Under the pieces are notes generated by a model. It did not search any database. It was given only the letters and a program-made list of their open reading frames with translations, and was not told where the DNA came from. A program made the translations under genes and the position numbers. Shown here piece by piece: positions 1-28,317 of a DNA stretch of 64,000 bases (its first letter is position 1; every line of letters starts with the position of its first letter). The stretch comes from Todiramphus chloris collaris (lineage: Eukaryota > Chordata > Aves > Coraciiformes > Alcedinidae): the NCBI GenBank assembly GCA_025345505.1, contig JANVCC010000073.1, positions 1,857,075 through 1,921,074 of the forward strand, in the 5' to 3' direction.

Positions 1-954
1 GAGGCCCTAGAGTTCTGAATCCCCTCCACTTCTCACACCGCCCTTGATCAAGAAACCTGATGGTTCCTCCAGCCAGCCTTAAAATACATTCTCCAAGAGG
101 GTATCCCTATTATCCAACACCCTCTTCCTTTGTTGAAATGCCCAAGTGTCTGAAATGAACGAGTCGTGACAGTCAAGACGACATCTCTCGTTGCATATTC
201 TTCCTTCTGGATAAGGACTGCAGGGTAGAGATTGACATTGAACAAAGAATGAAAAAACATGTTGGAAGAAGACTCAGTATCTCTCTGGCCCACATTATCA
301 TGCACTTTCCAAGTTGCCTCAATAGTGCTTTTATGTCATCCTGTGCTTTCACTCCTCTCCTTCTTGCCCTCTCTTTTCATGTTTCATGTTCTTAATAAGA
401 ACACTTTTTGTTCCAAGAAAGGAAGTGATTTGGGTGGGTAAACATTGCCAGAGACCATCACTTCTCCACAAATCATTCATTTTTTATGACATAATCTTTT
501 CATCTAATAAACAACATCCTAAAAAAGATACCAAAAAACGAGGCCTCGAAATACTTCCTCCCGGGAAGCCCTAAAGTTTGATAAATCATACTGGAAAACA
601 TTCCCTATAGTATTTGCATCTGACATTCTTCAAATGCAGGCAGAGGTTNNNNNNNNNNAACTGGTCTGTTTTTACCCAGCCATCCTTCCTGCTAGGAAAA
701 CACTCAGGAAAAAAAAAAAAGAGTCTACTTAAACTTCAGCACCAGCTGAACTTTTGACTTCACCCTATTAATTAAAAAGTGCAAGATGTTAAATATGAAG
801 TTCGTCTAGCACAGAATACTTTTCAATTAAAGAGACTTCCTTTCTGGGTTTGCTAATAACTCAGGCACTCATTATAACGAGGTCACACAGTATATCGTGC
901 CAAAACGCTATGCTTCCTCCTTTTACACTTCAATTCAGCAAGTTGTTTTCTCAC
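1..954. other. left flank, no confirmed gene
   Basis: AT-rich sequence with an assembly gap. Short open frames on both strands lack recognisable protein content. On the minus strand an acceptor-like ttttcctag near 692 precedes an open frame running into the gap, which could belong to the unrecognised divergent gene but cannot be resolved. Confidence 0.5.
649..658. other. assembly gap (10 N)
   Basis: Ten unresolved bases; the round number suggests a placeholder length. Confidence 0.95.
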
Positions 955-1059
955 CTGGTTCAGCACCTGACAGAATTCATGCCTTAATTCCACCAAACGC
1001 CCACTCCTGTCCATCTCAGTGGCTGTAGCGTGAGCTGATTTATTAAACTGGAACACAAG
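955..1059 (-). CDS. candidate coding exon of an unrecognised divergent gene
   Basis: Minus-strand open frame of exactly 35 codons between an acceptor (ttttcatgcag) and a donor (gtgaga). It encodes LVFQFNKSAHATATEMDR and then SGRLVELRHEFCQVLNQ, which is helical-looking and of normal composition. It is phase 0 at both ends. I do not recognise the family. It would be transcribed away from CHIC1, perhaps from the shared CpG island. Confidence 0.42.
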
Positions 1060-1126
1060 CTGCATGAAAACGTAGGGTTTTCAATTAAAGAGGCATGATG
1101 CTGCGGCTGAATCTCTCAGTGTTCAC

Positions 1127-1189
1127 CACACTCTCCCCCACCACCAGCATCTCACTGCCAAAAAGGGAATTATTTTCACTTTTAAGTTT
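1127..1189 (-). CDS. candidate coding exon of the same unrecognised gene
   Basis: Minus strand, 21 codons beginning KLKSENNSLFGSEMLVVGES. The acceptor is ttctattcag and a possible donor is gtgaac. It is phase 0 at both ends, so it would splice in frame to the exon at 955-1059. The acceptor tract is mediocre. The donor is chosen because it keeps phase. Confidence 0.3.
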
Positions 1190-1269
1190 CTGAATAGAAC
1201 ATCTGTTTGATATTTGATCAATGACAGGGAGATATTCCAAGTCCCACCGCTACTTTCTCTGCGACTTAC

Positions 1270-1284
1270 GGACAACATCCATCG
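1270..1284 (-). CDS. possible 15-nt microexon with start codon
   Basis: On the minus strand a strong pyrimidine tract and acceptor (tttttttcttctgtag) is followed after 15 bases by a consensus donor gtaagt. Read in the phase of the next candidate exon it contains an ATG (M-L-S). It may instead be a chance pair of splice signals. Confidence 0.22.
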
Positions 1285-2189
1285 CTACAGAAGAAAAAAA
1301 GTATTTTGACAAGCATGGGAGAACACAGAAGATATACTTTAATTTCATTTTATAGCAACGTCCTGTTCCCTTAGTTATGATTTTTTTTTGTCTCTCATCT
1401 AATACAAAGAGTGCGATTTACCTGGGACTCCACACAGGATGGGTACCACGCCGAAGCGAGAGCACGCGGCACTGCTAGAACTGCAGCTCAGGCAATTCTG
1501 CTTTCAGAAGCAGCAAAAAACTTTTCCCAATCAAGCCAACTGCATTCTGCTGCAGTTGAGAAAGCCCTGAAAAACAGCAAAGAGGATTGATGAGGGAGGT
1601 CTTTTCCTCAGGACAGCAGGCAGGGCTGGAGACCTATTTTTCCTCTTCTAGGTGAGCTCCCTGCCTTATAGCGGGAAGGGAATTGAGGTTTGGCCCCACA
1701 CCAGACCCACCGCATCACTTCATGGTAGCTACACTAAGGAAAGCAAACCCTGGACAACCCACAAGCCCTTCCAGAACTGTGTTTCTGATTCCTACACGCC
1801 CATTTAAACACTGCTGCTTTCTCGGCTCACTTCCCGCTTGCAGCAGGTGACTAACGAGGCGCTTCAATCGCCATGTGCACCTGTCTGCCCAGGGGATACC
1901 TTCTTCTGCTTTCAACTAGCCCCAGATCTTTATTTTTTTCCCCCCTAATTTCCCTTCTTCTTCCCTCTCACCGCCCCAGGACCCTGCGTGGAACCCAAAC
2001 CCACTTCCAAACCGACCAACCACCTAAAAACTCCGGGAAAACCCAACAACCAGCGGCCTCGTCGTAAAAATCACCCCCATCCTCCCTCCTCCTCATCCTC
2101 TGGACTAGGCCGCCGAGCGCCGGGAGGGAAAAAGCTTAAGCGACCGTAAAACTAAGAGGGGAAGAGGGGGAAGCATCCCCCCGGCTGCT

Positions 2190-20145
<17,956 letters not shown>

Positions 20146-22050
20146 GGAACAGCATTTGGTCTTTCACATTACCTGTCATTTTCTACCCTTAGTGCCTTGT
20201 AGATGATTTTGGAAAGAAGATGGTCTACTTTGCTGTGACTTAAAAATGTTCTTCAGTAGAATATCTTCCTTGCTATGTTACTTTCTTTTGTTAAGAAGAA
20301 AACAATTTGCACATTTTTTTTATGTTTGATGAGGCTTCTATGTTGCACTCTGAATTTTTAACATTAACAAAAACTGATACAGTTGCCACTAGGGATCTAA
20401 CATCAGTGCTGCTTAAACTTGTTCTGAGCATGCTGCCTTATTCATTTCTGTATCTGCTGTCCTCAAACGTGCATCCTTCTGCCACGTCATACCAGGTTTC
20501 ATCCTAAATGTTGCAATCCTATAAACCCTCTGTAGAAATGGCCAGGTAAGCGTCTAGTAGTCAGGATTTTTGTATAACTTGCTTGCATAGGACTTGCAAT
20601 CAGCAGCACTGGTTTTGTCCTGCACTTTGCAAAATCATCATTTACATTAACTGGGGGGGGGGGGGAGGGGGGGGTGTTAAACTCTTTTACCCACTATGGA
20701 TTTGTAAATATTGACTCTTTGCCTAATGTAAAGTGTGGAATGCCAAGGTTTACAGAATGTAATATAGCTCTTATTCTATTGCCAACAGCCCGACAGCGTT
20801 TTATTCATGACACTTGCTAGCAGCCCTCTGATTGTACAGCCCCATTCACGCGCTGTTTTTATGGCAAAGCCATAACGAGTTTATCAGATGTGTAGGGCTC
20901 AGTTGCACTTTGTTTAGTAAATGGATGAAAAATGCATAGCATTACTGTCTTTTTTTTTTTTTTTTAAGTATTTCAGGTGTTCTTTGTAGCACCTGATAGA
21001 AGAATCTTAAATACCGTTCACCTTTGAAAAAGTTGCATTTTTGGGGTAGATGGTGGCTGCTATTAGCAAAATATCCTAAATCCTCTCCTTAAGTTAGGAA
21101 TATACAGGTGTTAGGTTTTGTTTTGTCTTTAAGTAAGGAAAAAAAAAAAGTTTCCTAATTGGAGACCTTCATTACAAAGGAGAATAACTTGGAACAGACA
21201 AACGAAAGCTTAAGTAACCGTTTGGGGACTTTTTGTAGTGTGACGATAGTTCAAGGCTGTAACAGTTGAGTGACATGGCATCGTTTCCAGTGGCAATAAG
21301 CTTGATCTAAATTGGAGTAGTGTTTCAAAATATGCTGATGTGGATCAGTTGAAAGGGTTCACACGTATGCTGTGGCATCCAGGCACAGAAGAGCCACAAA
21401 TGCCTTGTGGAATTGACAGGTACTTTTGGATTCTTCCCCGTTTTGCCTGATCTCAGGAGGGGAAGTCATTGTAGAAAATCTTCCTGTCATGGTTGGCCTG
21501 TGCAAGACCACTTTGTAATAGCAAGGAAATGAAAATCGATGCAAGTTTCCTCCCTTTCCTAACTAGAAATAAGACATGAGAGAAAACAGCTGATGACTGA
21601 GTATCTGCAAGTTGTGATGAGTATCATCCTAAGTGTCCAGGTATTTCTTTGCAGCAATTTGACTCCTTGCGACATCATCCCAAGCAGCTTTTTAGTTCCA
21701 GGGTGATCTGGGATTTCCTCTGAATGTATTTGCATCTCTTCAGTATGCAATAGTGTATTAAAATAGAGTATTTGTAAGTCCATTGCATCCTAGGAACTGT
21801 TGTAGGTCAGATTTCTTGTACGCAGTGTTTACAGAAGGCCAGTTTTATGCAAGTTGTTACTTCACATCATATTTCGTGCTGCTCTTACTGTGCAGATGGG
21901 GAGTGTCAGGCTCTGGTGCTTGCAATAGTTTCCAAACACAGACTGATGCTTTGGGTTCTGAAATCCCTGTACTTGGTGCAGAAGTTTCATTTGACTGGTA
22001 GATTGGTGACAACCAACTGTGTAATTGCATTTGTAACATGGTGAATAAAC
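20146..22050 (+). other. CHIC1: probable CHIC1 3' untranslated region (minimum)
   Basis: No coding exon follows the CHIC1 stop. AATAAA hexamers on the plus strand at 22044 and 22274 are the first plausible polyadenylation signals, with more at 23934, 24367 and 25580. The real end cannot be fixed from sequence alone and may lie kilobases further on. The stretch contains a G-rich tract at 20651-20676. Confidence 0.4.
20651..20676 (+). repeat. G-rich tract in the CHIC1 3' region
   Basis: Thirteen or so consecutive G, one A, then eight or so more G, directly 3' of the CHIC1 coding region. If transcribed in the 3'UTR it could fold as an RNA G-quadruplex; this is inference from composition only. 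Confidence 0.8.
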
Positions 22051-25000
22051 AACAACTGTGTGGTTTGAATTTACCGTTAGCTAAACCTTACAACTCAGAT
22101 TTCTATCACAGAACAAAGCAAAGTGTTCTCTTCAATTTACTTTTTTTAGGATGAGTATTAACTGGAAGCAGAGAAAATATATTTGATGGTAGAAAAAAAT
22201 GCAGTGTTGACCAAAACTGAAACAGCAAACCCAATTCAGTGGTTTTTTATTTCTCTTACAAATAAGTTTCTGGAATAAATGAAGGGAGCATAGCTTAACT
22301 GACACAACAATGGAAGTTTCCTACTGTTATGCCAGAACTCTGTTAGTAATTTTTTTTTCTTTTTTTTTTTTTTTTTTCTTTTTTGTAAGAAGCTCAAGAA
22401 ATCTCAGCAGGTTCTTATTTTCTTCTTCATGTGACTATATTTTCAAAATGTTCTTTTCCAACTGGGAGAACAGGGAAAGCCAAAAGAGTGTTGTAGTAGT
22501 TGCCAGCAGTGAACACTCAGCAGTCTTCACTCTCACTGCTAACAGAAATCCTCATCAGTCTGTGCTGACCCCATCATATTCTGTTCAAAATATCTGCTTT
22601 GTCTTGTTCCTGTGAAGTGCTGTGCCAAGCTGAGAGAATACCCTGAGCTACGGGAGCCCCCAGTCCCCCTTGGGCTGCTCCCTGGCCACCCTGTGCTGCC
22701 ATATGATCAGAGATCCAGGGCAGGACAAGACCTCGGGTTTGCTTTCTCACCCTCATCCCTTTGACCCCTTCCCGTGGGCCTGGCCACATCCAGTGCCAGA
22801 GGCTGCTCTGCCCACAGCAGATTGTCTGCCCCTGGGTCTCTCCTGGGCACCACAGGGCACTTAAGCACAGAATATTAGTTTTTAAAGTTTACATTTTAAA
22901 TATGTAAATTCTATACATTTTACTTTGTCCATAACTGTTAACTGTATAGTCTTCAAACCGTGAAAGGGTCTCTTCTTTTTGTGTTCTAATAGACACTGAA
23001 ATGTGTGGCCATAAAGCAACTCGTGCAGAGTGTGAGGGCCAAACCTGCCATTTACAGTAAGCTCCATGTTTTACTAAGTAGATAAATTTGCATCAAAATG
23101 CAAAACCAGCAGTATTATATTTGCATCAGAAAGACACAGTTTCCATTTCAAGGTGAAGGCAGCTGTAAGTATTGCTGTGAACTTGGTGCACTTCTCTTCT
23201 GCCTACAGGTTCTCTTGTGCCTGGGCTATCCTTTGCTTTAGTCTAAAAACATTCTGCAGGTAATTATCCCTCGTGAGACTGAACATCTCATTTTTGACAG
23301 TAAATCAGCATGAATTGGTAAACCTGTTTACGGAGGATACTCGTTAATTGGAGAAAGAATTTGTAGCAATGTAGCAGGGAGTAACGTTAGCAAAGTGTAG
23401 CCGAGGTGGTAAAGAAAGTGCCTTGACTGGCTCCAACAGAAGAGAAGATGTTGTGCAGGGAGTCAAGGGAACTTGTAGCTAACTGTAGTGCAAGACTGCA
23501 GCAGTTCCTGTCTAACAAACTAATGTTTGATTTTTCATATAAACTTTCAAGTTTTCATCTAGGAAACATTTGGGTTTGTATCTAGTAAATTTTATATCTA
23601 AGGAGTACTGCAGAGTTAAAGAACCTTGGCAGAGCATCAAGGCTCTTACCTACCCATTCCCCGCCTGTGTCTCTGGAGTTATTTTACCATAGGAGGGGAA
23701 AAAAAAGGTGTTCCAAGACATGCACAGACAAGCCTAGTTAGTGTGGACTCAATTGCAGATGGGTGACTTTCAAACAAAAAACTTTGCTAAATCCAGTGTG
23801 ATCTTGATAAATAATAGAAAAAAAATGGGTTGCTCTGCTTTCCTTGGTAGGTACAAAACTCCACAAATACGTTTATTATTGTCCCACTCTGACAGTTTAC
23901 TACATTTATTTGTCAACACACTACCATTGGAGCAATAAAAAATGTCAAGCTATTAATACTCAATGTAAATTATTTATTGTTGATGTGATTCTTCTGCCTT
24001 TTTCTGTCATTTGTTTTCTGCTTTTGGTGTCCTTAACGGTGTTGCAACTTTAATCGTACCGCTTAAGAAGAGTGGTTTTGTTTAAGCTGTATGGAACCTT
24101 GTGTTCTTAACGTTTTTATTCTGTTTACAAGTGAACAGCCACTTTTTTAAAAGGACCTCACACCTTGAGAGTTTTCTCTCTTCCTCTTTTTTTTTTTAAT
24201 TAAAATCACATCGTAACTGAGCTCGCGTTCTACAAGTTACTGCGCTGGCTTGTGCCATGAAAAGAAGCTGGAAGTCAGACATACATAATGACTTTGAGAC
24301 ATTTGTCTTTAATTAAATTTAAAGATGCAAACCTCTGAATAGCGCAATGTGTTTATGGGGGGGGGAAATAAACCTTCTGCATCTCTGTGTAGCAGTGTGC
24401 TGGTCAGCTGGGGGTGGAAGGGGGAGAGTAGTGGGGCTGCTTTAAAAGAGACATGTTTCTGACATGGCCAGAGCAGGCGCTTGTGTTGGGACTTTATGGT
24501 TTGGCTGATTAAAAGAATGAGACTTGGAAAGCTTAGGAAGGCTTTCCAGAAAGGAAAAATGCAGAATAATGATCAAATTGGGTCTTTCAGGTCATTTATT
24601 TGGCTTAAAGACCCTCTGTTGGAAGGACTTCTGGTAGGAGTCTCTTGCAGCAGAGGGAGTTTCTCCCATGCTGTTGTGGTTGCACCTCAAAGGGAGCCAA
24701 ATCTGAGCAGGGACAGTGTGTTAGTGACATAAATCATTGGCTTACAGAGAGGACTGCAGCCTTTTGTGCATGTTAACTTTGTGGTGGTGAAAGCAGGACT
24801 TAAAATTAAAGCCTTTGGCTCATCCCTGAGGGCAAAATGGTGCATTCCTAAAATGGGCACGTGCGATGCTTTTGTTGAAAGTTGGTGTCCTCAGTTGTTT
24901 TGGACAAATCCAGGAGCAGCTGGGTCAACACGCTGTTTGAGCAGGGAACTGTTACTGAATATTGTTTGAGAAATGTAAAGAATGTTGCTGTGGCATTAGG

Positions 25001-27590
25001 CCACGTATAGGAACATGGGGCTGAGTCATGAAGCTAACCCCTGTTAAGGTTTAGGAGCTGTAACTGCCTAGGCTGCTAGGAAAGATCCACTGTAAGAATA
25101 TTTGGGGTTTGGCCCTGACTTCTACTATCAGAAGGCTGTCTGAATTAATTTTTCCCTGAACAGAGATGACCAGAAGCAATCAGATATCCCAGATAATGGC
25201 TCACGGCCAAGGCACCAGCTATTTCAGCATAGATTGGTCACTCTCTTCTGTGCAAGTAACACGATCCATTACATTTAAAGGATCACATTTGTCTCCTTAA
25301 TAGCTATATTGTGTTTCTGATTCATAGCCGTTCTGGGATGGACTGGGGACTTCCCCTCTTCACTCGCTTCTAGTTTATACATGCTCCCAACAGATACTCT
25401 GATTATTGTCCCCATCAGCCCAGACTCATCATTTGACACTCTGGACTGTGGAATTTCTCCATACTTACACATCCACAGTGGTCCTCCCAGTCCTCCAGCT
25501 CTTCTGGTGTACGTGCCCCCATTCCTCCTGTAAAAAACAACCCAACTCTTTGTCACTGACTGATTCCATCTGCAAAATTAATAAAACTGGGGTTTTTTAG
25601 ATCAGTTCCAAGACTGCTGCCCAAATTCTGCTTGTAATTTTCTAAAAGCCCATCAGCTATTCCCTAACCTGATTTAATTTTTTTCCATTATTTCTCCATC
25701 CAACTGAACCAGTAATTTTCTTGTTCTAGTTTATCTGGTAGATTTAACCTATTTGGACATTGTTGATTACACCTGTTTATTATTTTGTGAACCGGGCAGA
25801 TTTGGGTCTAAACTACTGAATTTTCTGTAATCACTGGATCTGTTTAAAGCATTATCCTTTTAAAATATTCACATTTGATTTCACATTCTTTATATAAACT
25901 GTATGATCCATACTAGCCTTCTTTTGAACAGTAAATTAAAATTTCTGCAGGAAATATGGTTCTGTATCTAAGATCACTGATAACAAATATGACCAGAGAT
26001 TTCTACTACAAAAAAACCCCAACTTCTTAAAAACACTCTGGGTCACATGGGATAGACAAAATTGTTGTAAAATTGGAAGGAGAAATTACAGTAGCTCTCA
26101 GATTAAAAAGAATTTACGATTAAATTAAAAGGCTGATATTGAACAAAAGGTAATGACTGATCCGTGTAATTGCAATCTTATGAATTACTGAAAATTACAG
26201 GTTCTCCAGACAACATCTACAAGGATATCCTTGGACATAGATGACAATGAAGTGTCTGAATAAGGCAACAACAGTAAAAAGGAGTTCTCATTTTGGTAGT
26301 ATTGCAGACAATGCCAGTAACGTGCCTAATGGTCGTGGTGGGTGCCCAGTTGGAAATGCTTTGAAGACTTGCAGAATATGGTCTGTTGGGACTTTCTGCC
26401 AACAACAGCCCTAAGATTGAGTGCGTAGAACGGCTCAGAGCCCCCAAATAATAATGGGAATGGCTTGGAGAAGCACAGCAGTAGGGTACAGCTCAGCAGG
26501 GCATGGACTTCATCCCACACTTGTTTCCTACATACCTGAACATTTCATCCTTCGTCAAAGACGAATTTATTTGATCTTAAAATGATGGTCTATTGGATAG
26601 TGAAATCTGCAGCCACAGAGAGTAAGTCCACACCTTACTCGGATTATCAAGTGCAAAGGGGATCTCAGGGGTCAACTCTCAATATACCTCCGGGGTTCTG
26701 TGGAACAGCTGTCTAATTCCCATTCCAGTTGCTACACCGAGCGCGTGTTCAGCACTTTTTTCCACCTGTAGCAAAGAGCAGTGCACAACAAGGAAGGACA
26801 GATCCCAGCCACACTGGAACCACAGAGACGAGATGCTTCCGAGGTAACTTTTTGATACGTTATTGTTGAGTGCATGGAAAAAGTAACTTGCTTTATGATT
26901 CTAACTTTCAGTAGCGTAAAGTAGTGCTGAAAATCACTCTTAAGTTTCCATGTAGTAAGGATGGAATGAAGAGCTCTGAAACTCAAAGAGGCTGATGCTA
27001 ACTGGTACAGCTACTCTAAAGCAGAAGCTCCCAGATGGCTTTGCATTGCAGAAGAAGCATCAGGTGCTACATCTCCAGGCTGTAAAACGTGAAACTCCCT
27101 TAGAAGCTGCAAAGCCAGAAACGGGTCATGTAAATCCCACCCAAAAAGCACTGAACTCCTTCCTAGTGCCACCGACTGTATTGTGAATGCCAATGTAACA
27201 GCAGAACAGCATCAGGACTGCGAAATGAACACAAGGAGCAGCACTATTTGCCTCCAGTCACTTTGAAAAGCCTCTTTGGAAATTCTGCGGGAGCCCTTGG
27301 GGGAGCTCCCCGAGGGAGGCTCAGATGAACTGGGCCTAAGAGCCACAACAGCCGTCTGCGCTCTTCTGCTGCCCACATGGAGCTCGTGTCAAACTCTCCA
27401 GAGTTTCAGTCTTACAGGGGAAAAGAAAAATTGGTATCTTATTAAAGTCTAAAGGTGACACCCATGGTGTAAAACGCAGGCACTGGGCTCTGCTTGGGAA
27501 GCAGTCAACCCAAGCGCGTTGAGTCCTGTAAGGGCTCCGTCTCCAGGGCACCGCACCAGCTCCCCTCAGGGTCATCCCAGAAAGACTCAA
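22051..27590. other. CHIC1-FIP1L2 interval
   Basis: About 5.5 kb between the earliest plausible CHIC1 polyadenylation signal and the next CpG island. Contains a long poly-T run at about 22348-22384 and AATAAA hexamers at 23934, 24367 and 25580. The open frames here lack splice context or recognisable content. No gene or identifiable repeat was seen. Confidence 0.6.
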
Positions 27591-27787
27591 GACTCACTGA
27601 TTCGGTGCCGACAGTGAAACCCGGGACGGTTCCGGTGCCGTTGGGCTCTCGGGACAAGGCCGAGGGTCGGGCTGAGTAGATGGGAGCCCCCGCTCCTTCG
27701 GCCGGGCCCCTCACACCGCCTGAGGGGAGATGCGGTTCCCGCCCTTCCCGCGCGCCTCAGGCGGCGGCGGCGCCGCCTCTCCCCACG

Positions 27788-27797
27788 GCGCATGCGC
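27788..27797. promoter_or_regulatory. NRF1-type palindrome
   Basis: GCGCATGCGC, the core NRF1 recognition palindrome, about 430 bases upstream of the FIP1L2 start codon inside the CpG island. Confidence 0.6.
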
Positions 27798-28223
27798 CCC
27801 CCTCGCCGCGCAGGCGCCGCTCGCCCGGGGCCCGCCGCCTTTTGTGCGGGCGGAGCGGGCGGCGCTAAGGCCCGGCCGCGGCCTCCGCGCCCGCGCCGGG
27901 GGGTCTCGCCCTCCTCCGCGCCTCCCTCTCTCCCCCACCACCCCCCCCCCTTCCCCGCCCGCCGTCGGCCAAAGAAAGAGCAATGGCGGCGCGTTAACCG
28001 GGGACCTCCGCGGCGCGGCCCGGCCCGGCGGCTGCGGATCTTCCCCCTCCCGACCCGACCGCAGCGGATGCGCGCCTCGCCTCAGGCCCCAGCGGGAGCT
28101 TAGCGGGGGCCCCCGGCGCCCGCCGCCGCTTCTCCTCCTCCTCCGCCTCCCTCTTCCTCCGCCACCGTCTCCTGCTGCGGGCGGGCAGCCCGGGGCGTCC
28201 CTCTCCCCCTCAGCCCCGCGGCC

Positions 28224-28317
28224 ATGGCCACCGAGCTGGAGCCGCCGGCGGCTGGCGCCGTGCCGAGCGCGGCTCCGCTGGAGGCGGAGGAGGATGAGGA
28301 GCACTGGCTCTACGGGG
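28224..28317 (+). CDS. FIP1L2: FIP1L2 exon 1
   Basis: Encodes [16 protein letters not shown] through EEHWLYG. ATG context is gcggccATGG (strong). The donor gtaggt follows TACGGGG. The WLYG motif is shared with FIP1L1 (EEWLYGDE). Confidence 0.92.

Noticed and set aside
48-305. 85-codon minus-strand open frame near the left edge
   Set aside because: An acceptor-like ctgcag lies inside it, but the peptide shows no family features and no partner exon was found.
22620-22865. GC-richer island with repeat-like look
   Set aside because: Could not match it to any repeat family or exon by eye.
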